A DNA stretch of 64,000 nucleotides from Ceratodon purpureus (lineage: Eukaryota > Streptophyta > Bryopsida > Pseudoditrichales > Ditrichaceae), in the NCBI GenBank assembly GCA_014871385.1, contig CM026432.1:62001-126000 (forward strand), in the 5' to 3' direction. The notes below the pieces were generated by a model. That model was given only the letters and a program-made list of their open reading frames with translations, was not told where the DNA came from and did not search any database. Position numbers and translations under genes: made by a program. Positions within the stretch are counted from its first letter, which is position 1, and each line of letters starts with the position of its first letter. Shown here piece by piece: positions 53,200-64,000 of the stretch.

Positions 53200-56100
53200 A
53201 GTTTGAACTAATAGAGCGGAACATTGGACAATCAGTCAGTGCCAAGTCAGTCAGTGACTACATTTGGCGGTTGGTGGGATTCAGCAATTTTGGGCTCCGG
53301 CCAGGGTTTGAATATTTTGGCAACCATTAACTTACGCTCGCTAAGGCTCACCGCCTTGGAGGTCGCCCTACACACTTGTGGCTTGGAGGTCGCAAATCAA
53401 AAATTAATCATCAAATTGCATTGTGCATGCAGTGTATCATAATTACCATACAATAAAAGATGACTTCCAAAATAATAAATTTATCAACAATAATAGCTAC
53501 TATTTGTACTATGGAAATAGTAAAATTATACTCACTTTTTGGACCCCCATTACATAGTATGGTTTCCTTTACTATGTATACTACTTTTCTGAATATTGAA
53601 AAGACAAGAGCAGTTTTTTATTACTACATGTTCAAAATTAACCTAATCACAAGTTTTAAAGTGCATTCAAAAATCACTAGAGCTAACTTTATGGTATGAT
53701 AAGTTACAAACAATGTCATGAAATATTATAACAATAAAACATTTTACGATACTATATGTACAATATAATCTAATTGGCGTTAGCATTGTTGGCCTTATTT
53801 CAAAAAACTTATTAATTATAAGAACTTTTGAGGTCTACATATTAACAATCCTTATGTTATTAGAGTTGTTTTGGTTAATTTTACTTTCTTTTTTTGTCTC
53901 ACTCCATTTTATCATAATATGATTGATAATTATAAAATGCAATGGGATGTTCATCATAACCAAAAAAAAAATTGTTTTGCCAATTCTACCAAGTTAATAA
54001 TATGATATATGGATAAATTTTATAATTACAAAAAAATTAAAAAATTAAAATTAAAGGATTTGTTTTTACAATAGGCTTTTTATTTCATCAAATCGTTTAT
54101 CTTGGTATCAAAACAAACTACCTCCAACACATTCATTTGATTTTTATTGTGGAATTATAAAACCCAATATATCTTTTATTTTATGTATACAAATTATCCA
54201 ATTAAATAAAAGGTCTGAAGCCAAATTATATACCTAGTGCCATTTTGGGGAAACTATATGCCAAAGTTTAATTTCTACAATAGTCTAATTAGATGCGTAG
54301 ATTTTTTTAATTTTAGAATATGCATTAACTATCTTCTTTTGTAACCATGTTGAATATAACTTGTCTAATTAGTAACTAGAGTAGTTGGTGGCAAGACATT
54401 TTGTTTAATATAATAAAATCTAAAATGCTAGTATTTTAGGAAGAACATTTTCAATAATGTAGAATCATAGTATCATAATTTTTAATCTTTAATTTATTTA
54501 AATGATTTGATAAATCACATTTGTTTATGCCCTTTCCCATCGATTTGTTCTTTGATTTTTTATACTTATTTAAAATAGTTTATATAGTTAGGTTTAGAAA
54601 TATAGATATATGGTGATTAAACAACAACAAGAATTTTGAAAGGAACAATCATTTTTTAGAAGTATTTAAATATTTGGCTACAGTTAGATACTTGGTTTTG
54701 TATTTATGATGTAGTTTCCAAAGAAAAATCAATAGCTTTATTAGTAACATGTGATTTTCTTGTGATAAAATAATTTTAAGAGAATATGAAACTCGTGAGC
54801 TACTATATGTTGGACATGTAAGACTATTGCAATGGCGTGGTATGAATTATTAGTGGTTGAAAAAATTATTTTACATCTTATATATAAATTATAGCAAATT
54901 TGTTTGAGTCAAGTATTATTCTTTGAAAGATTTGTTGCAATGAAATGACTACAATATGTCCTACACAACACTTTTGTATTGTATATTGTATTTGTTTGAA
55001 ATGCTAGTGCTCTTTTCTTTGAATAGAGTGGAATTGATGGAAAAAGAAAAGGCAAAGTAAAGTGGAAGAAGCACTTTGATTTTCCTAGGGGTATTGTTTA
55101 GAGCAATACAAAAATGCATCAAAATGGAGTATACGTTAACCTCTAAATGCCCACCATGAATTCGTATAAAAAATTGACCTTCAACACTCCATTGTGAATT
55201 AAGTTAGTTTTTTCAATTTTATGACATTTTTTTGCAATTTCAATAGTAGGATCTTATAGTTACTTCATTGGATCGTTCTTTTCCAAATTTTTAGAGAGTC
55301 CAACAAAACCGATTGCATGATCATAATGTTTAAAGTTTAAAACAAGTTCTTTTCAATCTTTCAAAAATAAAAAATCTTACATTTGATGAATTTTCAAAAA
55401 ATATGCTTTAGAAATTTGGAATGGGCAATTCCATGTTTTGTTAAGAAAACGATTTGATAATGTACAGACAAATATTCAAAAGATAAACCTAGATTTTCAT
55501 CTTCAAAAATTATGTAGATCAGAGTAAGAGAAAAAACTAAATTGCTAATTGCATCCACATAAAAGTGGATTATGGCAATTCCATCAGTAAAATTGATGTA
55601 ATATATATCCAAAAATTATTTCAATTTTTATTTGCGAAGAATTGTGAAAATTGAATTCAAAATGAGCTATTAAAGTTATTTTTCATAAAACTTTGACCAA
55701 ACTGCCTACATAACATGACTTATTATATCTCTTACCTCACTAATTGGAATGGACTAAATCAAAGGTACTTATGCAAATATGAATCTCTACAAAATGACGA
55801 TATTTTTATTTATTTTTTAAAATATATTTGAAATTTTTGGTAGCTGCCCGCGTTGAGATTTAAAACATCCAACCATTCATAACTTTTGCATTACATAGCC
55901 AAGTCTTATAAAACAAAGCTTGACTTGTACATAATGACTTAGAGAATCTACATACAAAGTTTCAAGAACTGGGTAATTATTATTCACATTGTGAGACCCT
56001 GCCCAAAATAATCAATGACTACATTTTGGTTGCCTGAGAGTTTAGGAGTTAAGGTGTAAATAGTGGTATGAGGTCTTTTGTGCGGAGATGGAGCAAGTAT

Positions 56101-57040
56101 AAACATGTATCATCTAATAAAATGTACAAGAACAGATGAAGTGTATAGAAAAATTATGTGGAAATGCAGGGCGGATGGAAGTGTGAGGTGCAGCCCCATG
56201 CATTGATCACATCAATAGGAGGTGGGGGAGAAGGAAGGGAAATTGAATGATTCACTAGAGAATTCAAGAACGCGGGATTATGGAAGAATTGGAAACGAAA
56301 AAAGATGTTTGAGGGTGCATTTTTGGGAGGCTAGGTTCCAAGCCTAGGGAGGCGCAGAGTCGGAGTAGGAGTTAAGGAAAGAGGGCACAACACAACATCA
56401 CAACATTGCGCAACAAACAACATCGATCGTACCGAGGTAACATCTAAGGGTACGGTCACTCATTCACTCCATTTGTAGATGGAAAGTGGGCTATATACAG
56501 TGGGTTAGTTGTAATAAATGGACATGTCCTGCATTTACTCTAGGTGGCCCAAAGGCTCCTTTAATAAGACATGTGGCGCCCCTTCCAAAGCTTTTCTCTC
56601 ACTTCCCCTCCATTTTCTTACCTTCTTTTCCATACTTTTTTCCTCCATTTATCTTTGACAAACTGAAAATTGATGTCAATAGAGTAAAAAGTCAATTTTT
56701 ATTGTCGAAAATGGCTCACTCCGAAGTACAATCTAAGGAACTAAATTTGGAGTGACGAATATCAATTTTAGCGTTGATGGGATCATCGTGGCCACCCACC
56801 TAATCCAAATATGGAGTTGGTGCCACTGTTGTTGTCAACAGTGGAGAAGATTTGAGGTATCTTAGGGCCAATTTATATTTGGGGCCGGATTGACGGTCAG
56901 CCTAAACTCTTAAAATTTCAAATCGGGCTGAAGGACTTTATACAGGGTCCTGAGCGGAACTCCAATTTATTCCAATTTATTCTACGTGGCATCCCATGTG
57001 GCACTATTTTGGCGTCAAAATGTTCAGACCCCAGAGTGTT
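53200..57040. other. Long AT-rich intergenic region between the divergent ASHR1-like and CIP7-like genes
   Basis: Strongly AT-rich, with only short open frames without recognisable content. Apart from the TTAA-flanked element at 55140-56048 I see nothing. From 56480 the composition becomes mixed, approaching the CIP7-like promoter. Confidence 0.6.
55140..56048. mobile_element. TTAA-flanked inverted-repeat element D, 909 bp (diverged)
   Basis: Left: TTAA (55136-55139) then CCTCTAAATGCCC. Right: GAGAGTTTAGGAG then TTAA (56049-56052). Terminal similarity is weak (about CNYCTAAA), so this is the least certain of the four related elements. AT-rich, no transposase frame. Confidence 0.45.
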
Positions 57041-57237
57041 TGGGCCTTAGTGATGCAATTTGGACATGATTTTCCTTGATGTGAAATCCCGACTTGGGCA
57101 TGAACTGAGGGCCAGGGCCAGGGCCAGATTGGGAGCTTTCAATCCGGAATCCGGCTTACCTCCGGCCAGCCCCCAGCCCCAGATGGTGTGTAAACTGGCC
57201 TTGGTGCACAGCGCACTCAAGTGCCGTGCCGTGCCGT

Positions 57238-57305
57238 GGCCTGGCCTGGCCTGGCCTGCCGAGGCGAGGCAAGGCAAGGCAAGGCAAGGCAAGGCAAGGC
57301 AAGGC
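57238..57305. repeat. Pentanucleotide microsatellite (GGCCT)n followed by (AAGGC)7
   Basis: GGCCT units at 57238-57257, then GAGGC twice and seven AAGGC units (57271-57305). Lies about 860 bp upstream of the CIP7-like start codon. It mirrors the pentamer arrays upstream of the ASHR1-like gene. Confidence 0.9.
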
Positions 57306-57409
57306 AAGCCCAAGGAAAGGCAGGCTCCCTCCGCGGCTCTGGGCTGTTTGATTGTTTGTATCCTATGTGCACATGTACTGCGAGCGGCGCTGCTCCTCTG
57401 CTGCACTGC

Positions 57410-57865
57410 ACTGCACTCTCCTCCCTCCGCCTCCCTCCCTCTGTCTCCCTTCCTCTCCCCTCCCTCCCTGCCTCCCTCCCCCTCCCCCTCCCTCTCCCTT
57501 GGCTCTTAGATCTCTTGCTCTCCTCTGTCCTTGTCCTGGTCCTGGTCCCGTTCCCACCTCGTCCCTCCAGGCTCCTCCCCTCCCCTCCCCTCCCCTCCCC
57601 CCTGCTTCGGGTGTGTAAGCTGCCTCCCCCGCTCTCCTCCCCTCATTGCGCCTCAATTTCCGATCCCCCCCTTTCTCTCTCTCTCGCAGATCTCCCCCCC
57701 CCCCTCTCAACTCCCTGCTCCCACCCTCTCCTCACTCTTCCTTCTCCTCCCCTCGGTCTCTTGTCCCATGCTCCAACCCCCCTCTCCCTCTGCCCAGATC
57801 TTCCCTGCTTCTTCCTCTCCCTCCCTTTCTCGTCGTCCCTGTGCATTCCTCCCCCAACCCCATCG
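57410..57865 (+). promoter_or_regulatory. Polypyrimidine-rich promoter/leader tract of the CIP7-like gene
   Basis: About 450 bp of nearly continuous C/T on the plus strand (CTCCCTCC, TCTCTCTCTC, CCCCTCCCCTC). CT-rich tracts are common near plant transcription starts and in 5' leaders. The Pro/Ser/Leu-rich reading frames here are composition artefacts. Exact transcription start not determinable. Confidence 0.5.
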
Positions 57866-58159
57866 CCAATGTGTCCACGCAGGCGCTGCTTCGTCAGGAG
57901 AGGCGTAGAGGGTAAAGTCTGCGTTTGGAGCCCACTGGATTCTACTCTTTGTGAGCGACAGGTTGTTCACATGAAGCTGTAGATGGGCTCAAAATGTGTA
58001 GAGGAGACCTCGGAAAATGTGAACCACCTTTTGTAAGCAGTAGTCTAGCTATGGTGAGCGCCTTCATGTGGTCGTGTCGGTGGGACAAACTGAGCTCATT
58101 GTAAACAGTCCAGAGGCGTATGCACGTCCCGTTCGCGTTAAGCAGGGGTAAGGAGGAAG

Positions 58160-61100
58160 ATGAAGTCGGATGTTGCTCTCGACCATGCAGTGTTCCAACT
58201 TACGCCGTCACGCAACAGGTTCAGTTTTTCCCCTCTCGCATTGGTAATGTCTGTTCTAGTGTGCTCAGACCTGAGCGAAACCAATGTGTACTGTAGAACG
58301 GGTTGATAGTTGTCATAATAGTTAGATTCAAGTTCCGGCGATCGCCAGTTGCGCTGACGATGCTAAACCTTCTACAACGCCTTTGAAGCTGTTGCCGTTG
58401 GAGGTGCAACCCTAATCGTTTTAATAGTCTCTGACCCGTGGAATGTCTAGATACTACTACAGTTGCCGGAATCGTTCATTGATAGAAATAGGTCACAACC
58501 GCGAGGAACACATGCTATAAAATATGCATGCTTTGTCGAAAGGAGTCGCTAACTGTTCGTTGTGGCTGGCCAGGTGCGAGCTTGTAGTAGTCTGTGGAGA
58601 GGAGACAGAACGGTTGGCTTCTGGTTTACTGAAACCTTTTCTAGTCCATTTAAAAGCTGCCGAGGACCAGTACGCCACCGGAACGAAAGAGATTAAGTTG
58701 AAGCCTCCACCTGGTTATGGATACGGGTCGAAGCCTGAGACTTCCGCGTGGTTTACCAAGGGGACCATAGAAAGGTAGCAACATTCAATGTCTTGCCGAG
58801 TGATCTGGTTGGCCGCGTTTTCTTTATCATTTATGAAGATTTCTGGGGTTTTTGAATGCTCGAATTCTGAGTTTGAAGTGCTTACTTTCATGAATATAGA
58901 TGGTACCAACCACTAGAATATGAACTGAAAATGCCCACATTATGAGAGAAATCTTGCTGTCATCCTTTCCTTGGATTAGTGGGTACCATGACTCCGATAT
59001 TTGAAACTTCGGATGACAGTTCTTAATTCAAGAAGCAGCTTTTGTTAGCCATGCCAGTCTCCACGGAATATAAGGGTTGCTTAGGCTTCATAACTTTGTT
59101 TTCACCTTTTTGGATGTGGAAATTTCGATGTTTAGGTTCGTCAGATTTGTAAGTACTCCGGAGGTACTTGAGCGCGTCGGCACTGTCGAAGCTGAGCTTG
59201 TTCAATTGGATGGAGCCATTAGAGAACATGCAATTGAGTCGACCAAGGTATGGTGTTATTATCACAACTTCTCTACCTAGAAGCATGGGAAACCTATACA
59301 GTAGCTCAATGTTCTATCTAAATCGTGTTACTGCCATGATCAGAACCTCCTTTTAAAACTTGTTGGTGTTTAGTCAACTAAGGATGTGATTTGATGGCTT
59401 GACTCAGGTTGACGCGTCACAGCCCAGCGTTGCAGTTGTAACTCCATCTACAGGTTGTTACTAGGGGTCACAACGAAATGCCTTGTATTACACTTGAATT
59501 TAATTTTGTGACAACGGTGACATTGTATTTCAACTGCCAGCTGAGCGTTCCTACAAGAGTCTCTAGCCGTATGTAGTTTATGGAAACTAAATGTTTTCTG
59601 CTTTTGCCTCAATCACTCATAAAATACTGTAGTCGATGCAACAAATTTTCTGTTTTTGGGTCATGCAAGTATTTTATTAGAAAAAATACTGCTTAGATTT
59701 GCTATTTTGGCTTTACATACTATCTTTCGTTTTGATGCTTACGGTGATCAACTCCCAGTTCAAATTTGAATTAAAAGCATTTACAGCCTGTTATGGCCTT
59801 GATGCAGCAAGCAGCATTTTGTTAACTGCTACTACTGACCAAGCACCCACGCCAACTCCGGTATCGTGTCAAATCTACTTTCCTTCTTTGTAGCGAATCA
59901 AACTGCTATTGTGTTCGTGAAACATTTCTTTTATAGTGTGCTCTATCTTATACTTATGTTTTGTGTGCAGTCTAGACGGAATTCTTTAGACGACGCCGAG
60001 AATCCTGCACCTGATGACAATGCCAGGTATTTACCTTGCTCCTCAACATATGTCAACGCTGATGGATATTTTGTTTTTGCAGTTGTGTTTTCTGCTTGCC
60101 TTTTGAGTCGTTTTGAAAGCAAATTTTCAATGAAGAATTTGTCAAGCTTACATTAACCCCTGAACGTCCCTTGGGGTCTGAGCATACGGCCCGTATTGTA
60201 GCTCATACGGCAACTATAATTTTGCAGTAATTGAAATGAATATATACTGTTGAATGCGTTTTTCTGTCGCCCACAATATTGCAGTTACTCACGGAAAGCT
60301 TTGGAAAGTGCTTGCTGCTCAAATACGTGAAAATAGCATACAGTACGTACGGCCGGAAAGGGCTCTCAGTCCCTTCAGGGGTTAATGAAACGCTAGTAGA
60401 GAGTCTTAGCAACTGGAAAATTGATAAGTGTGCTAATTGGCATGACAGGCGTCGTTTATTACGAGCTATGGAAGCTCGGAAGATGTTATTGCATAAGGAA
60501 CAGAGTATGGCGTTCGCTCGGGCAACTGCAGCGGGCTTTGATATGCAGAAGATGGAGCACTTGCTGGTTTTTGCAGACTGCTTCGGTGCAAATCGCTTGG
60601 GGTATGACTTCTTAAACTTTCCTTTTTCAGCTAGACCTTAATACCAACCTTCATCCGTAAAAGGTGTAACGTGGTGCGCAATTAGTTGTCTGATACTCTT
60701 GCTGCTAGATAGTCAATCAAGTGCTGTTGGGGTCGAAATTTCAGAGATAATCGTATTTGACTGTGGATTTTGATAATTACTCACTGGCAGTCCACAGTCT
60801 GCTCCTAGAAACTGATTCACTTTTGCTGCATGCTTTGTGACAGTGATGCGTGCGTTATGTACACAAGTATATTTAAGAAAAGCAAGGAATCGGGGCTTTG
60901 GGATGAGAACGAATGGCCTTTGTCTGATACGACAAGTCTCCGGAATGTTCCCACGAGCCCAGAGCTTAGACCTCGAGAGTCAGATTTGTGGTCGGACATG
61001 CACAGCGAAGCAGGTGATTTCAGGTTGGATGAGCTTAGAGATGATGTGAGTGTGAGATCCTACAGTAATTACTATAGTGAGGACTTGTTGCTGCGGAGTT

Positions 61101-64000
61101 ATGCTGGGGGAGATATTCTTAGGAAGACAATGTTAAGTCCCAGTAGAGGAAGGGACTTCAATGGAGATTTTTCACGATCGAGGGGAGGATCTAATCAAAC
61201 AAGTTGGGATGAAGGATCTAGAATTGCTCAGGGACAAGAGATGGCAGGTCGGGCTCATGCAGATGATAGCATTTCATACTCCAGTGGGAATACTCGAAGG
61301 TTACATTCACTCAGTTCTCATCATCCAGACATTATGTATAGTGCGGATAATGTCAACGAATCTGGAAATGACTTGGATGGAGGTAGTCGTGGTGGGCGAG
61401 CTCAACGTCAACGCAGAGCATGGGGTCCTCCTCCTCAGTATTTAGCCCACCAAATTCCTGTTGGTGTTAAGGCGAAGAGTGGCCCTCTATTATCTGGAAA
61501 TGACGGTTATCCCATGGCAGTCCAAGGGACCCCTACTTCTAACCATGCTGTAAATGTATCACACAGACTCGGGGAGAGTCTTCCCAGCTGGGTTGCTGCT
61601 GCAGGCCAATCTGATCAGCCTTGGCGTCCAGGCTCTGCAGAGGCTAATGGGCATGGAGTTCCCCGTCTGGTGGTGCCTAAATATCAAGCCCACGGGGTTG
61701 CAGGAAATGGGAATTTGCAATCAAGTATTGCTGCTGAACCTGTTGTTAAGCCACCAGAGGCTAATGGTAATGTACTGCCTTCTCCGGCAGCATCCTGGCA
61801 AGAGCATAAGAGGAGGCAGGGAGTGGGAGCACAAGAGAGGGCCGGAAGTGGAATTTCTATACCTGGCGCTAATTCAGCATCTGTCAGAGATGATGAGGGA
61901 AGTCGTCTAGCAGTGGGGAAAACTGGCGATCGCCCACAAAATAAATCTGTGGTTCGACGAGCTTCGTCACCCAGACGCCGCTCATCTTCCCCAATGCGAA
62001 GGGTGCAAGTGGGGCGGAATAGTATGCGACGGTCTGGAGTCATGATCATGAAGAGTGTTAATTATGCTTCTACTAAACCAACTAGCAACACAAACACTAT
62101 TCTAAAGGAATCGGAACCAAGTGACGAGGACACTGATGATGTTCCCGGAGAGCAGAATGGTGTTCTGCATCAAGGTCAGTCATTTGTTTTTGAGTGCAAG
62201 AACCTGTAGAATCCTGTGTTTCAGATAATGTCACAGATGTCAAATCACTATCATTTTTATACAATCTCATCAGGTTCTTGCTCTTTATATGCGGTGACCC
62301 TGCTCCATTAGATTGACGTCAATCGTCAACTTTTTTAATGTCAGGATAATATTGTGACTCCTCGTGGTTCATCACTGATTTTGAATAATGTGATCTTCCC
62401 CATTCAGGAGGGGATAACGTAGGTCATGGCTGGAGGGACGGGCTTCGAGTGGATACTGGTCTTGATATTTTTACAAACGCAATACAAGAATCTTTACCAG
62501 ATCAGGGTTCCACTCGAGCGTCCTCTGGGTGGAACACGCCAGTAGATTACGAATTGGATTATCCTGAAAATGGCTCTGACCATGCTCCTTCAGGTCAATC
62601 TGGGACTTTACTATCACCTAAAGAACCGAAAGGAAGATTCTACGAACAATACCGTGAAAAGAGAGATGCTAAATTACGGGATGAATCGGAATCAAAGAAG
62701 GCCGAGAGGGATGCCAAGCTGAAGTCAATGCAGGAAGTCCTTGAGCATCGGAAAGCAGAAATGGCTGCCCGTAAAGGAAGAGGTGTTGGGAAACAAAATT
62801 CCGACGGAGAGGCTCAAGTCCTAGCAGAAAAATTGCGGAATTCGAAATCTGATCCATTGAAGGTCAAAAGGAATAAGGTATATTGTGAACCTGTAGTGAC
62901 AGTTGATCTTTCATGGGCTCAGAGTGATCGGATACAGTTTACATTGTTGTGAATTGATTTGACATATTGCTTCTTGGCCTGGTTCACAGGTCATGGTATT
63001 TATTTAAAATCTGGAATATCATTAATCATCATTTGAAGTCGTTATGTTAGCTTCTGCTGTTTCCTCTTTTTGAACTAATAGCAGCCAGATCTTGTCACTT
63101 TGACTGTAACGTGTGATTATCTAAAACGCAAAAGTGAGTTCAGAATGATGAAACTAATCTAAAAACTATTTTTTTGACGATATATATGACCTTTTCCTTC
63201 TTTGATTTTGGACGTGTCCAATTGTATGGTATATATTTTCCTCGTTTTTCCAATGCTAATGTCGGTTATTACATATTAGAGACGAGTTTGCTATTATGCA
63301 GTTAAGGTATTAGCTGACTTAGCGTGTGTCGTTTCCAATTTTGAGCACTGTTTTTTGCAACATTGGATTTTGTGTTTGTAGTCTTACTATGAACATCACG
63401 ATATGCCTTATGCAGGATGACGATGAAGCTAAACGGCTGGAAGAGATTGCAAACCAGCGACGAGAAAGAATTGCAGCTCGAAGTAGCCCTAGTCCTCCAT
63501 CAGCAGGAACAGCTACTGCAGTCTCCGCCACATCAACACCACGGGCCTTGGAGAAGCAGCCATCCACGCCAACTGCATTACCAACGCTTATTCCTACTCC
63601 ATCATTAACTCCTAAAGCAAAGCCCAGTGCCGCTCGAAGACTTTCACCTCCAAAGAAAGCGTCGGCTGGAGCTTTCCGAGGGACTGTGAGTTCTCCTGGA
63701 GCTCCCGCCTCTGCTCCCAAGTTGGTTCGTACCAGTCAAAGGAGACCTCAATCTGCCCCTGCAATCAAGGAGGTTGAGAATCCCATGAGTAGATCAGTGC
63801 CTTCTTTGGCAGAACTCAGAAAAGAGAACACAAAACCTTCATTAGTACGAAATAGCACTTATAATGAGCGGCCCCGCAGCACTGGTAGCAAGCTTCCTGG
63901 TATGCGCGGCGCGTCAGCTCCCCTGGAAGCCAATGGTAATCGTACCGGTTCTCGGGGAGCTTCTGCTGATGACAAGAAGCGACGTGTCGGTACGAGGAAG
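58160..64000 (+). CDS. CIP7: CIP7-like protein (COP1-interacting protein 7 family), 3' end outside window
   Basis: Ten exons with consistent phases: 58160-58218, 58574-58774, 59136-59247, 59408-59453, 59787-59860 (an alternative acceptor gives 59808), 59971-60026, 60449-60601, 60844-62174, 62408-62877 and 63416 to beyond 64000; 1029 codons so far. The N-terminus MKSDVALDHAVFQLTPSRNR, GEETERLASGLLKPFLVHLK, WFTKGTIER and RFVRFVSTPEVLERV matches the conserved start of the CIP7 family. Exon 7 carries the EARKMLLHKEQSMAFARA and VFADCFGANRL motifs. The large exon 8 is Ser/Gly-rich and low in structure, with a basic RRASSPRRRSSSP segment. Exon 9 has a charged helix (YREKRDAKLRDESESKKAERD), and exon 10 ends with SLAELRKENTKPS, also conserved. 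In Arabidopsis CIP7 is a nuclear protein that binds COP1 and promotes light-induced gene expression. An MITE sits in intron 6. Confidence 0.9.
60157..60381. mobile_element. TTAA-flanked inverted-repeat element C, 225 bp, in intron 6 of the CIP7-like gene
   Basis: Left: TTAA (60153-60156) then CCCCTGAACGTCCC. Right: GTCCCTTCAGGGG then TTAA (60382-60385). Terminal repeats match over about 9 bp perfectly and further with a gap. Fully contained in the intron 60027-60448, away from both splice sites. Confidence 0.7.

Noticed and set aside
57060..57982. Open frames of 149-253 residues over the microsatellite and CT-rich tract
   Set aside because: Composition artefacts, with Pro/Ser/Leu-rich reading in several frames, no domain and no start context; the first coding exon of the CIP7-like gene starts only at 58160.

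Overview
The window is nuclear DNA from a green plant (streptophyte). Four host genes have plant-type exon/intron structure or plant-specific domain layouts. There is a plant-type (CCCTAAA)n telomere motif, and the transposable elements include a Ty3/gypsy chromovirus primed by initiator tRNA-Met, CACTA and hAT elements. Short introns (about 110-440 bp) together with a pogo/JERKY-type DDE transposase hint at a non-flowering lineage (bryophyte, lycophyte or charophyte). That last step is inference; the species cannot be read from the sequence.

Host genes. (1) 38-1908 (+): 3' end of a TBL2-like WD40 gene. (2) 36672-38048 (+): a single-exon pTAC5-like plastid protein (peptidoglycan-binding-like domain plus DnaJ-type Cys-rich domain). 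(3) 48696-52327 (-): a complete 12-exon SMYD/ASHR1-like SET-MYND methyltransferase gene. (4) 58160 to the window end (+): the first 10 exons of a CIP7-like (COP1-interacting protein 7 family) gene. Genes 3 and 4 are divergent, about 5.8 kb apart, and both upstream regions carry pentanucleotide microsatellites.

Mobile DNA fills most of 5-48 kb. At 6.8-8.04 kb is a decayed SWIM zinc-finger gene cut by a CACTA terminus at 8042. Its subterminal region (8.05-9.19 kb) is packed with short TGACT/AGTCA palindromes, and it keeps a C-terminal transposon exon (9200-9616). Next is a roughly 10.4 kb interval (9764-20202) bounded by inverted, homologous ends. It holds a hAT transposase gene, a protein-kinase-like gene and a coiled-coil gene of unknown function, all broken, separated by arrays of the motif GCTCGCGCCCCC. 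Further right are an unknown decayed gene (20.8-22.3 kb) and a decayed multi-exon locus (23.5-31.4 kb). A 6086-bp gypsy element (24604-30689, 775-bp LTRs, TSD CTTCT) is inserted in one of two paralogous 75-bp exons of that locus. A pogo-type transposase gene (39451-42612) and a solo LTR (44431-45119, TSD TATAG) follow. Two long-TIR MITE-like elements lie at 47.3-48.5 kb, and four TTAA-flanked inverted-repeat elements are scattered through the window.

Most notable structures: the multi-gene interval with inverted ends at 9.8-20.2 kb; the TTAA-flanked family resembling piggyBac MITEs, one copy in an intron of the CIP7-like gene; a near-perfect 430-bp-arm fold-back with a telomeric-repeat loop and 9-bp TSD placed 196 bp upstream of the pTAC5-like start codon; and an excess of in-frame amber codons in otherwise open transposase reading frames.
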